Shown here piece after piece: positions 26,751 to 36,535 of a stretch of DNA of 64,000 bases. The position numbers and the translations under genes are program-made. The notes beneath the pieces are model-generated. The model saw only the letters and a list, made by a program, of their open reading frames with translations. It was not told the origin of the DNA and ran no database searches. The first letter of the stretch is position 1. Each line of letters starts with the position of its first letter. This DNA comes from Scytonema millei VB511283 (GTDB lineage Bacteria; Cyanobacteriota; Cyanobacteriia; Cyanobacteriales; Chroococcidiopsidaceae): positions 124,001-188,000 of the forward strand of contig NZ_JTJC03000004.1 in the NCBI RefSeq assembly GCF_000817735.3, given 5' to 3'.

Positions 26751-27941
26751 TTACACAACCATATCTTTAGTAGTAGGAGCTATTTCAAATAGCATTTGCC
26801 GCAAATCCGTGCGAAATGTTGGCACTTCGGCAGGGGTACGGGGCTTAGCTAAAAACTTGCAGTTTGCCCACTGCGCTCGCCATTGGTTAGAAACAGATTT
26901 CTCGGCTGTTAGTAACACGAGAGGAAGCGATGCTAGTTGGGGTTGTCGTCGAATTTGCTTGATCAAGTCGAATCCAGAAGCTCCTGGCATATTGATATCG
27001 AGAAAAATTGCTAAGGGTTGAGATTCCATCATTGTTTGCACCGCAGTCAGAGCATTGTTGGAATACTTCACTTGGTATCCCCAACCTTCTACGAGCTGAC
27101 GAAATTGTTGGATTAGTAGAGGCGAGTCATCGACGATAAAAATTTCTGCTGAAGCTGGAGAATTGTCAGGAGTGTTAGCTGACTTTTCTATTTCTACTAA
27201 GCCTTTTTCGATCAAACGGCTAAAGAATTTTGCGACTTCTAAAGGATCTTTTCCCATCGTGCGGGCGATCGCCGCTAAATTTTTACCTGGTTGGACTAAG
27301 TTTTGTAACTGCTGCTGTTGTGCTGTTGGCATAGAAGCAGCTGCTATTGCCTCCTGTTTCAATATCAGAGTGCTATCGAGGGAAGGAATGTATTTTTGCA
27401 GTTGCTTCCATTGACTTTGGCGGTTTGCGGCTTCTACAAACAAACCACTCAACTCAAAGCCGCGAATTGGAGTATTGACCACAAGTTCGGGTTCGGAAAA
27501 AAACTGAGCTTGTCCGGCGTAGTCAAACAAATATGTATCTAAATCGATGAGAATTTTTTGCCGCAGTGCTTGCGTTACGTCGTCGTGAGTGACCAATTTC
27601 ATATTGACCATCTCTACGACAATTTTGCTTAAAGGCGTGGCTTCCTTGCTAGATAATTCCTGTTGTAGCTGTCCGAATGCTTGTTGTGCTTGTGGTTGGC
27701 GCAGTTGAGGTATAGATTGATTTAGAGTTGCTAAAAAAGGCTTCCACGCTGCTAGTTTCTCAATTCCAGAAGAAATGACCCGCCCTTGCACAACTCCTAG
27801 ATAGCGAGGTTGAGGAATACGAGAGCGCTCTCCTTTGCTTAATTGAATTTGCCAGTACCCTGTCAGGGTATCGTCAAAAACTTGCTTCAGTCGGTCGGTT
27901 AGTTCTGATGCCCCAAACGAAAAGCTTAAATTTGATTGCAT
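26751..27941 (-). CDS. PatA/PixG-type response regulator
   Basis: A 396-residue protein and first gene of the chemotaxis-like operon. Residues 1-190 form the PATAN/DUF4388-like N-terminal domain (GYWQIQLSKGE, RYLGVVQGRVISSG). A helical segment with a winged-helix look (LAAIARTMGKDPLEVAKFFSRL) follows. The receiver starts near residue 270 (IFIVDDSPLLIQQ) with phospho-aspartate in IFLDINMPGASG and lysine in FLAKPRTP. PixG/PilG proteins help control type IV pilus motors in phototaxis; PatA acts in heterocyst patterning. The operon context favours motility or pilus control. Confidence 0.9.
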   Translation of the reverse strand: MQSNLSFSFGASELTDRLKQVFDDTLTGYWQIQLSKGERSRIPQPRYLGVVQGRVISSGIEKLAAWKPFLATLNQSIPQLRQPQAQQAFGQLQQELSSKEATPLSKIVVEMVNMKLVTHDDVTQALRQKILIDLDTYLFDYAGQAQFFSEPELVVNTPIRGFELSGLFVEAANRQSQWKQLQKYIPSLDSTLILKQEAIAAASMPTAQQQQLQNLVQPGKNLAAIARTMGKDPLEVAKFFSRLIEKGLVEIEKSANTPDNSPASAEIFIVDDSPLLIQQFRQLVEGWGYQVKYSNNALTAVQTMMESQPLAIFLDINMPGASGFDLIKQIRRQPQLASLPLVLLTAEKSVSNQWRAQWANCKFLAKPRTPAEVPTFRTDLRQMLFEIAPTTKDMVV

Positions 27942-28165
27942 ACCAATTATCCGCGAAAGTCCCTATACTCTGGCAACCCTAGTTTTCTCGCTTTTATAGT
28001 TCCCTAAATTTTCAGATTGCTAACATCTTCGTCAAGAATTTAAGTGCAGGCGATAACGGCAACAAAGGGCAAAAGCTATCTATACTTTTTCTTAAGAGTC
28101 GCTAAGTAAGCGAGTTTTCTGCATTTAACGAACATAAAATTTTTTCAGATATTGACAGTAAGAAA

Positions 28166-31100
28166 GTGTTAAGAAAACCTATATTTTTGCAGCGCTGTTT
28201 TCAATTTATCGCAATTGCCTTTGGCTTGTGGTTAATTTTCGATCTTGTCACCCGTCTGGGGGCAGAGATTTTTTGGTTTCAAGAAGTCGGTCACTTGCCA
28301 GTATTAAGGCTGCGACTATTGACCCAAGGTTTATTATGGGCGATCGGCTTTGGCATCACGGCTTTGTATTTGTTAGGTAATTTGGTGGTGGCTGAACGAC
28401 TGGCGCGGGAGTCGGGAGTCGGGAGGAGCCAGTCGCTTGCGGGGGTTCCCCCCGTTGTGCGAACTGGCGTTCGGGAATCGGGGAACAGGGAGCAGGGAGT
28501 AGGGAGCAGAGGAAGAGAGCTGAGGGAGCTGAGGGAGCAACAACCGTTAACTGTCAACCGTCAACCGTTTTCACGCAGTGTAGCGCCAGCGTCTACCGTC
28601 AACAATCAACTACCAACTACCAACTACCAACTACCAATTACCAATTACCAACTACCACCACACCTATTTCTCCCCCTAGTCCTGTTATTAAATCTTTTGG
28701 TGGGGCTGTTGTTGTGGCATTACGGTCAAATTGCTAGGCAGTATTTGCAAACTGACTTGAACTTACCGAATATATCGCCGCTGATTCCCAAGTTATTTAG
28801 ACCAGCATCAGTTTTCTCTCTGGGGGAACGCTTGTTTTCTCAAGCTTGGGCGCTGGGGGTGTTGGCAGGATTAACGATCGCCCTATTATTCTATACGCGC
28901 TTTTTTCTGTGGGCGATCGCGATTGCGTTCAGTGGAATTTTTGGTCTAGTTCTGTCTGGGAATTGGGCAAGAATACTGAAATATCTCAATCCCACCACTT
29001 TTAATACTGCTGAACCCGTCTTTAATCGCGATATTAGCTTTTATATCTTCACCCTCCCATTAGGAGAATTATTAGAATTTTGGCTGGTGGGGATGTTTTT
29101 GTATGGTTTAACTGCTGTCGCCCTGACTTATCTTTTAGCTGGAGATAATTTAAGTCAAGGGCGATTTGCCAGGTTTACGCGATCGCAACAGCGACATTTA
29201 GAGGGATTAGGCGGCTGCTTCATGCTAGCGGTTGCTCTCAGTTATTGGTTGAACCGCTATGAATTACTCTATTCTCGCCGTGGCGTGTCCTTCGGTGCAG
29301 GTTATACGGATGTAACGGTACAACTACCAGCCAATACTTTCTTAAGTTTACTGGCAGTGGCGATCGCTATTTTTTTGTTTTGGGGCGCAGTTTTTAGTTA
29401 TCCCAAGCAATTCAGACGCAAGTTTTTAATTGGGAGTGTTAGCGCATATGTACTCATTGCTCTGGGAACTGGTACGTTATTACCGTCAGCCGTGCAGCGT
29501 TTTGTCGTACTCCCGAATGAGTTGGAAAGAGAACGAGCATACATTCAGCGAAGTATTGTATTAACTCGTCAAGCATTTAACTTGGGAATCGATAACCGTA
29601 CCTTCGATCCACAAAATAATCTTACCTATAAAGATATTCAAGCCAACGACCTCACCATTCGCAATATTCGCCTGTGGGATCAACGTCCGCTATTAGAAAC
29701 AAATCGCCAATTGCAACAAATCCGACTGTATTATCGGTTTCCCGATGCCGATATCGATCGCTATACCTTACTACAAGATACAGTTGCGCGCCGACCCAGT
29801 GCCGCACCACCATCTACAACCGAACAACAGCAACCTGGTGTAAATGCAACCAATACGGAAACAAGGCAAACTCTGATTGCCGCAAGAGAGTTAGACTACA
29901 GCGCCGTACCTCAAGAAGCGCAAACGTGGGTAAACCAACATCTGATTTATACGCACGGTTATGGTTTTACCCTCAGTCCCGTAAATACGGCGGCGGCTGG
30001 AGGACTACCGGAGTATTTTGTCAAAGATATCAGCGATACAACGACTGATGGCAGTACTCTAGCTGTCTCTAGCGCAGCAATCCGCGATAGTATTCCCATC
30101 GGACAACCGCGAATTTATTTTGGGGAAATTACAGATACCTACGTCATGACGGGTACGCAGACAAAAGAATTAGACTACCCAAGTGGTAATGATAATGTTT
30201 ATAACGTTTATGACGGTCGAGGTGGGATTAACATCGGTTCGTTTTGGCGGCGGTTGCTGTTTGCTAAGTATTTAAATGACTGGCAAATGTTATTGACGCA
30301 GGATTTTACACCCCAGACGAAGTTACTATTTCGGCGTAATATTAATCAGAGAATTCGGGCGATCGCTCCCTTTATTCGCTACGATCGCGACCCTTATTTG
30401 GTAGTTGCAGATGCGGGAGATCGGCAAAGTTATCTTTACTGGATTGTCGATGGATATACGACTAGCGATCGCTATCCCTATGCCGAGCCTGGTAATGAGG
30501 GAATTAATTACATCCGCAATTCAGTTAAAGTTGTTATCGATGCCTATCACGGTACGGTCAATTTCTATGTTGCCGATCCTAGCGATCCGATAATTAACAC
30601 TTGGCAAAAAGTTTTTCCTGGTTTGTTTCAACCTTTAGACAATTTACCAAAAACTTTGCGATCGCACATTCGCTATCCCCTGGATTTGTTTAGCATCCAA
30701 GCAGAACGGTTGACGACATATCATATGACCGATCCGCAAGTATTTTATAACCGAGAAGACCAATGGCAAATTCCTACCGAAGTCTACGGCAACGAAGCAA
30801 AATTAGTCGAACCTTATTATTTAATTACCAGCTTACCGACCGTACCGTTTGAGGAATTTATCCTTTTATTGCCTTATATTCCTAGTCAAAGAACGAATTT
30901 AATTGCTTGGTTGGCAGCGCGCTCGGATGGCGAGAACTACGGCAGATTATTGTTGTACGAGTTTCCTAAACAACGACTGGTTTATGGTCCAGAACAAATC
31001 GAAGCGAGAATTAATCAAGATCCAGTCATCTCTCAACAAATTTCGTTGTGGAATCGACAAGGTTCTAGAACAATTCAAGGAAATTTATTGATAATTCCCA

Positions 31101-31300
31101 TAGAACAATCGCTGTTATATGTCGAACCACTTTACTTAGAAGCAGCGCAAAATAGCTTGCCAACTTTAGTACGAGTCATCGTGGCTTATGAAAATAGAAT
31201 TGTGATGGCAGAGACTTTAGAGCAAGCATTAAAAGCTATTTTTCAACAAGAAGAAACGCCTGCAACGCCAATTATTCGTCCGGTAGAAGAACCTAGCTGA
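28166..31300 (+). CDS. UPF0182 family large membrane protein
   Basis: A 1044-residue protein. About seven helices lie in the first 480 residues, beginning [20 protein letters not shown], followed by a large soluble part with the family's conserved stretches ([49 protein letters not shown]). Function is unknown in all bacteria. It starts at GTG 28166 with a weak ribosome binding site. Residues of about 81-165, between helices 2 and 3, are translated repeats ([37 protein letters not shown]), so the loop is longer than in homologues that lack the repeats. Confidence 0.9.
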   Translation: MLRKPIFLQRCFQFIAIAFGLWLIFDLVTRLGAEIFWFQEVGHLPVLRLRLLTQGLLWAIGFGITALYLLGNLVVAERLARESGVGRSQSLAGVPPVVRTGVRESGNREQGVGSRGRELRELREQQPLTVNRQPFSRSVAPASTVNNQLPTTNYQLPITNYQLPPHLFLPLVLLLNLLVGLLLWHYGQIARQYLQTDLNLPNISPLIPKLFRPASVFSLGERLFSQAWALGVLAGLTIALLFYTRFFLWAIAIAFSGIFGLVLSGNWARILKYLNPTTFNTAEPVFNRDISFYIFTLPLGELLEFWLVGMFLYGLTAVALTYLLAGDNLSQGRFARFTRSQQRHLEGLGGCFMLAVALSYWLNRYELLYSRRGVSFGAGYTDVTVQLPANTFLSLLAVAIAIFLFWGAVFSYPKQFRRKFLIGSVSAYVLIALGTGTLLPSAVQRFVVLPNELERERAYIQRSIVLTRQAFNLGIDNRTFDPQNNLTYKDIQANDLTIRNIRLWDQRPLLETNRQLQQIRLYYRFPDADIDRYTLLQDTVARRPSAAPPSTTEQQQPGVNATNTETRQTLIAARELDYSAVPQEAQTWVNQHLIYTHGYGFTLSPVNTAAAGGLPEYFVKDISDTTTDGSTLAVSSAAIRDSIPIGQPRIYFGEITDTYVMTGTQTKELDYPSGNDNVYNVYDGRGGINIGSFWRRLLFAKYLNDWQMLLTQDFTPQTKLLFRRNINQRIRAIAPFIRYDRDPYLVVADAGDRQSYLYWIVDGYTTSDRYPYAEPGNEGINYIRNSVKVVIDAYHGTVNFYVADPSDPIINTWQKVFPGLFQPLDNLPKTLRSHIRYPLDLFSIQAERLTTYHMTDPQVFYNREDQWQIPTEVYGNEAKLVEPYYLITSLPTVPFEEFILLLPYIPSQRTNLIAWLAARSDGENYGRLLLYEFPKQRLVYGPEQIEARINQDPVISQQISLWNRQGSRTIQGNLLIIPIEQSLLYVEPLYLEAAQNSLPTLVRVIVAYENRIVMAETLEQALKAIFQQEETPATPIIRPVEEPS

Positions 31301-31328
31301 AAATAAACCTCTAGTGTGACTCAGATAC

Positions 31329-31823
31329 TTATTTGAAGAACGACTCAATAGTTTGCAAAGGAAGAAACATTTGTAAGGGAGAGTCAAGACTTTCAAAACC
31401 AAAACGCAAGTAATAGGCTTTAGCCGTTTCATCTTTAGCATCCACAAACAGCCCAATTCCACCTGCATTTTCTGCTACAACCAGCGCCCGCTGCATCGCC
31501 TCAACTACCAGAATTCCGCCAATTCTTTGTCGTTGCCAATTTGTGCCCACTGCTAAACGAGCTAATTTTACCCCAGGGATAAGGGAAGGATATTTCTTCG
31601 CCCATTTTTGGGGCAGTGCTTGTAAGCGTATCTCGCACAAAGTCAAGGTAAAAAAACCAATAATTTCTCTAGGACAAGCGCAATCAATGAGAACGAAAGT
31701 ACGAGAAATGCCTTTCTGTATATGCTGCCGTGCTGTCTGTTTCAGAAATTGGTTAAGGGCTTCGTTGCCACAGTCAAACTGTTCGCGTTCGTGAGATTTA
31801 TCGAGTAGTTGAATGACTTTCAC
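31329..31823 (-). CDS. GNAT acetyltransferase, TacT-like toxin
   Basis: A GNAT-fold protein of about 164 residues with FDCGNEALNQFLKQTARQH at the N-terminus, ARLAVGTNWQRQRIGGILV (acetyl-CoA loop) and YYLRFGFESL at the end. This matches TacT-type toxins, which acetylate aminoacyl-tRNA. I chose GTG 31823, where the family similarity begins; it overlaps the 3' end of the antitoxin gene by 26 bases. A longer frame reaches 31847. A tight overlap with a DUF1778 gene is the standard arrangement. Confidence 0.85.
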   Translation of the reverse strand: MKVIQLLDKSHEREQFDCGNEALNQFLKQTARQHIQKGISRTFVLIDCACPREIIGFFTLTLCEIRLQALPQKWAKKYPSLIPGVKLARLAVGTNWQRQRIGGILVVEAMQRALVVAENAGGIGLFVDAKDETAKAYYLRFGFESLDSPLQMFLPLQTIESFFK

Positions 31824-32097
31824 TAAAAAAATCTTGGTGTCGAGCAATTGCTGAGAGCAGTTTTTGATTGGCAGCAGGTGGGTTTTCTAGTGAATGAAAA
31901 ATCTTGTCTGCATCTTGTTGTGTAATGCTAATTATCCGTTCTGCTTCTAGAACTTTTTGGGCTTCTTTGAGGGCTGCTTGGATGAGAAATTGGTTCAAGG
32001 TAGCACCAGACAAGTCAGCAGCTTTTTGTAAGGTTTCTTTGACTGAAGCAGAAACCCTTGCCGTGACTCGTTCATCATTTTGAGGGCGTTTAGGCAT
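31798..32097 (-). CDS. DUF1778-type antitoxin (TacA-like)
   Basis: A 99-residue protein with a ribbon-helix-helix start (ERVTARVSASVKETLQKAAD, then SGATLNQFLIQAALKEA) and a flexible C-terminal tail (DADKIFHSLENPPAANQKLL) that in the family wraps the toxin. It should bind and neutralise the GNAT toxin encoded by the overlapping downstream gene and repress the shared promoter through its RHH domain. Confidence 0.88.
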   Translation of the reverse strand: MPKRPQNDERVTARVSASVKETLQKAADLSGATLNQFLIQAALKEAQKVLEAERIISITQQDADKIFHSLENPPAANQKLLSAIARHQDFFSESHSTTR

Positions 32098-32380
32098 GAT
32101 ACATTTTGGCTTTTTATAGTGTTACTATAACTGAAGTGGTGACAAAATGACACCAACTTTTGCTTTTTAGTTTTATTTACCTAGTTTAATTTACATAAAG
32201 AGGAAGTTGACTTGAAAGAACCTTTTTGGTAGCTATCTTGAGGTAGGTGTATAAAAAGATGCCTGTTAGCATCGGAGTTTAATTAAAAATTAAACATTAA
32301 AATGCAGTATTTAATGTACGTCTAACTTCAAAAGCAACGATCGCACCGAGTCAGAAGTTACGAATCGTACGAGCGGACAA
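32098..32380. other. Promoter region between the TacA-like gene and the OmpA-type gene
   Basis: About 280 AT-rich bases between divergent genes. A short inverted repeat (aattaaaaattaaacattaaaa) is near 32280. Just upstream of the antitoxin start, tatagtgttactataactg at 32116-32134 contains an imperfect palindrome (tatagtgttactata). Its position suits an antitoxin operator, which is inference. Confidence 0.45.
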
Positions 32381-33031
32381 GTGAGCGATCGCCCGCGTGC
32401 GGAATCAACTGTCGGACGCAGCAACAATGGAATACTCGTGTTTTTGCTGGGTGTAGTTTTCACCCTACTACTAGTCGTTTTAGTCGGTGGTGGATTGTAT
32501 ATATTTACGCAGCAGCGATCGACTCAATCGGCGACAAACCTAATACCATCAAATAGCGAACCTCAACCCAACGCTGCGCCGCCTCCAACTCAAGCTGAGA
32601 CGAGTACGACAGCCGCGAGTCCTCCTGCTGCAACAACTGCGATCGATCCTGCGTTACCCGCGCCACAAACTCTTAGCCTCCAAGTCAATCATGCAAATGC
32701 CACGACAGCGCGACTTACGGAGATTACCTTTTCTGACGACCACATCACCGCCGATCTCAGCGTGACAAACGGTCATCGTCATGCCATTCGACTCAATAAC
32801 AGTCACGATATGGTAATCGCAGATAATTTGGGCAATCAGTATAATCTGGCAGAACCACCAAACAACGAAGATATTAGAATTGACCCCAACACGACCCTTA
32901 AAGGAAAATTTGTCTTCAACGGTCGAATTGCTCCTGATGCAACTACTTTGACCTTAACTACAAATAATAGATTTGGTGGCAATGAAAATTTTAGTAATAA
33001 CCCGAGCAAACAGCAGTCCAAAAAGCTTTGA
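32381..33031 (+). CDS. N-terminal part of an OmpA-family envelope protein (frame-split gene)
   Basis: A 216-residue product from GTG 32381. One helix (GILVFLLGVVFTLLLVVLVG) anchors it; a Pro/Thr/Ala-rich linker follows, then a beta-rich domain (SLQVNHANATTARLTEITFS to GKFVFNGRIAPDATTLTLTT). It ends SKQQSKKL at a stop that overlaps the OmpA-domain frame. Adding one A to the run at 33020-33024 would join the two as KKALTDLKAQET, giving a protein of about 350 residues. I therefore read it as the first part of one gene with a one-base deletion. Confidence 0.75.
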   Translation: MSDRPRAESTVGRSNNGILVFLLGVVFTLLLVVLVGGGLYIFTQQRSTQSATNLIPSNSEPQPNAAPPPTQAETSTTAASPPAATTAIDPALPAPQTLSLQVNHANATTARLTEITFSDDHITADLSVTNGHRHAIRLNNSHDMVIADNLGNQYNLAEPPNNEDIRIDPNTTLKGKFVFNGRIAPDATTLTLTTNNRFGGNENFSNNPSKQQSKKL

Positions 33032-33432
33032 CAGATCTAAAAGCCCAAGAAACTAGCACAGGTATTCTAATTAATTTACCAGAAAATATTTTATTTGATT
33101 TCGATAAATCGAATATTCGTCCTAGTGCTAAACCAACGCTACAAAAACTGAGCCTACTGCTGAAAAACTATGCCAAAGCACCCGTTACTATCAACGGAAA
33201 CACTGATAGTAACGGCAGTGATGCTTACAATCGAGTTCTTTCTCAGAAACGGGCGGAAGCAGTTAAAAACTATCTGGTACAAAACTTTAGTACTAACGGC
33301 AGCCAGATGACAGCTAAAGGTTGGGGTGAAAAACAGCCCATCGCCCCGAACGCGAAGTCTAATGGTGCAGATAATCCCGCAGGAAGGCAGAAAAATCGGC
33401 GGGTAGAAGTGATTATAAGTCGTAAGTCGTAA
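33028..33432 (+). CDS. OmpA-type peptidoglycan-binding domain (second part of the split gene)
   Basis: A 134-residue frame holding a complete OmpA_C domain: NILFDFDKSNIRPSAKPTL, VTINGNTDSNGSDAYNRVLS with QKRAEAVKNYL, and GRQKNRRVEVIISRKS. Such domains bind diaminopimelate in peptidoglycan. Alone it has only a TTG start, no ribosome binding site and no export signal, so it makes sense only as the C-terminus of the preceding frame. The last residues (SRKS) and the stop come from a taagtcg repeat. Confidence 0.75.
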   Translation: MTDLKAQETSTGILINLPENILFDFDKSNIRPSAKPTLQKLSLLLKNYAKAPVTINGNTDSNGSDAYNRVLSQKRAEAVKNYLVQNFSTNGSQMTAKGWGEKQPIAPNAKSNGADNPAGRQKNRRVEVIISRKS

Positions 33433-33460
33433 GTCGGGTATTCGTAAGTCGTAAGTATTT
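33418..33460. repeat. cgtaagt heptamer tract
   Basis: Short array of agtcgta units directly at the 3' end of the OmpA frame, supplying its stop codon, followed by a second small array after gggtatt. Confidence 0.8.
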
Positions 33461-33481
33461 CACGCACCACGCAGCTATCAA

Positions 33482-33988
33482 CTATCCATTACCTATTACC
33501 GCATAATCTCCCGACTTCCCGCCCGTCTTACTCACCAAATGTATCGCTTCAATTTGCATCGATTTTTCTAGGGCTTTTGCCATGTCGTAAAGTGTTAAAG
33601 CAGCGACGGAGACGGCGGTGAGTGCTTCCATTTCTACACCCGTTTCGGCTTTGGTTCTAACTGTGGCAATAATTTGATAGCCAGGGAGTTCGGGATCGGG
33701 GGTAATTTGGACTTCGATTTTTTGTAGTGGTAAGGGATGGCACAGGGGAATGAGATTGGATGTTTGTTTGGCTGCCATAATTCCGGCTAGTCTTGCCGTT
33801 CCCAATACATCGCCTTTAGGGGCGTTGCCAGCTTGGATCGCTGCCAAAGTATCTGCTTGCATCCTCACTCTACCAGAGGCGATCGCTTCTCGGACTGTTG
33901 GCTGTTTGGCGGAAACATCTACCATCTGAGCTTGCCCTTGCCAATCGAGATGAGTCAAATTAGCGGTAGAAAAATTTTCTTGTGTCAT
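33482..33988 (-). CDS. moaC: Cyclic pyranopterin monophosphate synthase
   Basis: A 168-residue MoaC, which completes cyclic pyranopterin formation in molybdenum cofactor synthesis. Family marks are [33 protein letters not shown] and [20 protein letters not shown], with the catalytic lysine and histidine regions in place. Length is normal. No other moa genes are adjacent. Confidence 0.96.
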   Translation of the reverse strand: MTQENFSTANLTHLDWQGQAQMVDVSAKQPTVREAIASGRVRMQADTLAAIQAGNAPKGDVLGTARLAGIMAAKQTSNLIPLCHPLPLQKIEVQITPDPELPGYQIIATVRTKAETGVEMEALTAVSVAALTLYDMAKALEKSMQIEAIHLVSKTGGKSGDYAVIGNG

Positions 33989-34024
33989 TTAGTCAAAGTG
34001 TGTGTTACTATAAGTTTCTGGCAA

Positions 34025-34098
34025 GGGTGTGTAGCTCAGTGGACTAGAGCACGTGGCTACGGACCACGGTGTCGGGGGTTCGAATCCCTCCTCGCCCG
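34025..34098 (+). tRNA. tRNA-Arg (ACG)
   Basis: A 74-base cloverleaf. D arm is GCTC..GAGC; anticodon stem CGTGG/CCACG with loop CTACGGA (anticodon ACG); T arm GGGGG-TTCGAAT-CCCTC. The acceptor arms GGGTGTG/CTCGCCC pair except for one U-U opposition at position 6-67. CCA is not encoded. The A34 would be read as inosine to decode CGN. Confidence 0.93.
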
Positions 34099-34111
34099 TT
34101 TTTCATGTGTG

Positions 34112-34135
34112 GGGGCAGGTTTGCAAACCTGCCCC
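34112..34135. terminator. Perfect hairpin between tRNA-Arg and the convergent MFS gene
   Basis: The 24-base perfect palindrome ggggcaggtttg/caaacctgcccc is followed on the plus strand by tatttt, which makes an intrinsic terminator for the tRNA. It ends at the stop codon of the MFS gene on the other strand, so it could serve both. Confidence 0.7.
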
Positions 34136-35361
34136 TATTTTAATGCGTATGCATCCTGACCCCTGCCCAAGGCAAAACGTAAAGAGGCAGGAAAACTTTT
34201 GCTCGAATGGGTCAGAAAAATGAGTAAAGCGAGGAAAGTTAGCCCGCCAGCCGCACCAAACATCGCCCGATAACCGACTTGTTCGGCTATTAAACCTAAG
34301 AAGGGACCCGCGATCGCAATTCCCACATCAAACCCCACCATACACACGCCAAAGATTCTCCCCCGTTCGTCTGGCTGGGCGCGGTCTACCAAGAGTGCGG
34401 CAATGGTAGGCAATAGCATTCCTGCCCCAGCCCCTTCGATAATTGCTGCCCATAAAAACATAGTGGCATTGGTAGCTTGCCATAGCAGCAGCATCGATAC
34501 CGAGTAGAGAATCAAGCTGATAGAAATAAATAAACCCCTGCCGTAACGGTCGGAAGCTCGTCCGGTCGTCAAGCGCACAACAAAACTGGCGATCGCAGCT
34601 GCGGTGTAAAATAAGCCTGCATTTAAATCTACTTGAGTCGATTTAATAAATAAGGGTGCAAAAGTACTTAAAGTACCGAAAGCCAAACCGACGAGTAATA
34701 AAACGATCGCGGGGATACGCAGTCGCGGACTGAATAATAAACTCCAAAACCGATCTGCTGAAGGACTTTCGGTTGCCACTTTCGCGATCGGTGGATTGTA
34801 GACTTGGGAAGTAAACAAGATGCCCAAGAATCCCAACCCTGCTGAGAGGAGAAAGAGGGGTGCATAGCCAGCCCCAGCTTGTAAAAAACCGCCGATGGCG
34901 GGTCCCACTGCCATTCCAATCGCGGTCACTAAACTCATATAGCCGATAACTTCACCGCGATGTTGGGGGGGTGCAATATCGGCGACTAGGGCGCTGTAGC
35001 CTGTGGTAAACGCGGCAATACTGATCCCGTGGAATGCCCGTAGTACCATCAATAAAGGCAAAGATGTAATGACTAAATAACCTAAAGGAGCGATCGCCAC
35101 TACAGCCGTGCCGATATACAATACCAGCTTACGACTGCGGCGATCGGCAAGTTGTCCTAACCAAGGACGAAACAATAACAGTCCAATGGCAAAACAGCCC
35201 ATCACCATACCAATTTGTTGCTTGTTCGCCCCCACATCCTCAATATAAAGGGGCAGAACGGGCAACAATGCTGTCAGACTAGACCAGAAACTCAGCCCAG
35301 CACAGAATAAAATCAGCAGATTTCGTCGCAAACTGCGATCGAATTTAAGAAAAACGTTCAA
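34135..35361 (-). CDS. Major facilitator superfamily transporter
   Basis: A 408-residue, 12-helix protein. The cytoplasmic loop 2-3 motif is FRPWLGQLADRRSRKL and its second-half counterpart is VRLTTGRASDRYGRGL, both typical of drug/metabolite proton antiporters. The interdomain region and the end (THSSKSFPASLRFA) are soluble. Substrate cannot be read from the sequence. It is a single gene between a tRNA and a glycosyltransferase, separated from the latter by a palindromic repeat. Confidence 0.88.
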   Translation of the reverse strand: MNVFLKFDRSLRRNLLILFCAGLSFWSSLTALLPVLPLYIEDVGANKQQIGMVMGCFAIGLLLFRPWLGQLADRRSRKLVLYIGTAVVAIAPLGYLVITSLPLLMVLRAFHGISIAAFTTGYSALVADIAPPQHRGEVIGYMSLVTAIGMAVGPAIGGFLQAGAGYAPLFLLSAGLGFLGILFTSQVYNPPIAKVATESPSADRFWSLLFSPRLRIPAIVLLLVGLAFGTLSTFAPLFIKSTQVDLNAGLFYTAAAIASFVVRLTTGRASDRYGRGLFISISLILYSVSMLLLWQATNATMFLWAAIIEGAGAGMLLPTIAALLVDRAQPDERGRIFGVCMVGFDVGIAIAGPFLGLIAEQVGYRAMFGAAGGLTFLALLIFLTHSSKSFPASLRFALGRGQDAYALK

Positions 35362-35386
35362 GGTTTAACAGAGGGAGTAGGGAGTA

Positions 35387-35426
35387 TCGGGTGTAGAGAG
35401 GTTACATGTAACCTCTCTACACCCGA
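35387..35426. repeat. 40-bp palindrome of the TTACATGTAA family
   Basis: atcgggtgtagagaggttac pairs completely with gtaacctctctacacccgat around a central atgt. Its 28-base core matches those at 20348 and 39113. It lies between the glycosyltransferase stop and the MFS start and could end transcription of the former. Confidence 0.75.
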
Positions 35427-35436
35427 TATTTTTACT

Positions 35437-36441
35437 TTACTTAACATTATGACCTACCACCTCTCGCACGCGATAGATTGGGCGACCTTGAGATTCATGA
35501 TACGTCCGCATCAAAAGTTCTGCCAATAGCCCGAAGCAAAACAACTGTACCCCAGTGATGAATAGCAAGACAGACAAAATCAATAAGGGACGATTGCCAA
35601 TACTTTGACCCAAACCCAATTTTAAGAAAGTCAAATATAGCCCGATCGCCGTACCTAAGACTAGAGACAGCAGCCCAAAAAGACCGAATACGTGCATGGG
35701 ACGGGTGAGAAACTTCTTCATGAAGGAGATTGTCAGCAGATCCATCAACACGCGAAACGTCCGCCACAACCCGTACTTGCTGCGACCAAAACGCCGTGCG
35801 TGATGTCTCACGGGCATTTCGCCAATTCTCGCCCCTTCAATAAAGGCTAAAGCGGGTAGAAAGCGGTGCAATTCTCCGTAGAGATTCATATCGGCTACGA
35901 GTTCCGACCGATAAGCTTTGAGAGAACAGCCGTAGTCGTGTAACTTGACACCTGTGGTGATGCCAATGAGTTTGTTAGCAATTTTAGAAGGAAGTAAGCG
36001 AGTTAAAGCTGCATCTTGTCGTTGTTTGCGCCAACCGCTTACCAAGTCATAGCCCGCATCTAGTTTGGCAAGTAAAGCAGGAATATCCGCCGGATCGTTT
36101 TGTAAATCTGCATCCAGAGTGACGATCGCTTTCCCTGTAGCATATTTAAATCCAGCTGCCATTGCTGCTGTTTGTCCGTAGTTGCGTCGTAACAGGACGG
36201 CTTTTAAATCGGTGCGTTCTGTTGCTTGTTGCTTGAGGAAATCCGCCGAACCGTCTTTGGAGCCATCATCAACGCAAATGATATCGTATGTTAAACCACT
36301 GGCTTTCATGGTAGAAGCGATCGCCTCCAGCAAATGAGGTATGCTCTCCACCTCGTTGTAAACTGGTACGACCACCGAAACATCGAGTTGATTTGAGGCG
36401 ATCGCCCCATTGGATTGAGTTAAGCTATCGGAAACGATCAT
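35437..36441 (-). CDS. Family 2 glycosyltransferase, membrane-anchored (DPM1/GtrB-like)
   Basis: A 334-residue enzyme. The GT-A domain has VVPVYNEVESIPHLLEAI, the DDGSKDGSADFL acidic motif and DADLQNDPADIP (DxD). Two C-terminal helices follow (FGLFGLLSLVLGTAIGLYLTF and LLILSVLLFITGVQLFCFGLL). Such enzymes charge polyprenyl phosphate with a sugar for cell-surface glycans. No cluster of sugar genes surrounds it. Confidence 0.92.
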   Translation of the reverse strand: MIVSDSLTQSNGAIASNQLDVSVVVPVYNEVESIPHLLEAIASTMKASGLTYDIICVDDGSKDGSADFLKQQATERTDLKAVLLRRNYGQTAAMAAGFKYATGKAIVTLDADLQNDPADIPALLAKLDAGYDLVSGWRKQRQDAALTRLLPSKIANKLIGITTGVKLHDYGCSLKAYRSELVADMNLYGELHRFLPALAFIEGARIGEMPVRHHARRFGRSKYGLWRTFRVLMDLLTISFMKKFLTRPMHVFGLFGLLSLVLGTAIGLYLTFLKLGLGQSIGNRPLLILSVLLFITGVQLFCFGLLAELLMRTYHESQGRPIYRVREVVGHNVK

Positions 36442-36535
36442 GAGTAGTGAGTAGTGGCTAGTGGCTAGTAGCTAGTGGTTAGTGGTTAGTTAATTGTGAC
36501 TTGTGACTTGTCTCTTAATTTTTGACTTCTGACTT

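Noticed and set aside
31329-32097. Treating the GNAT/DUF1778 pair as a novel defence system
   Set aside because: It matches the known TacA/TacT toxin-antitoxin arrangement.
33017-33031. Programmed -1 frameshift in the OmpA gene
   Set aside because: The heptamer is C AAA AAG, which pairs poorly after slipping, and no downstream pseudoknot is evident; a single-base deletion in the A run is simpler.
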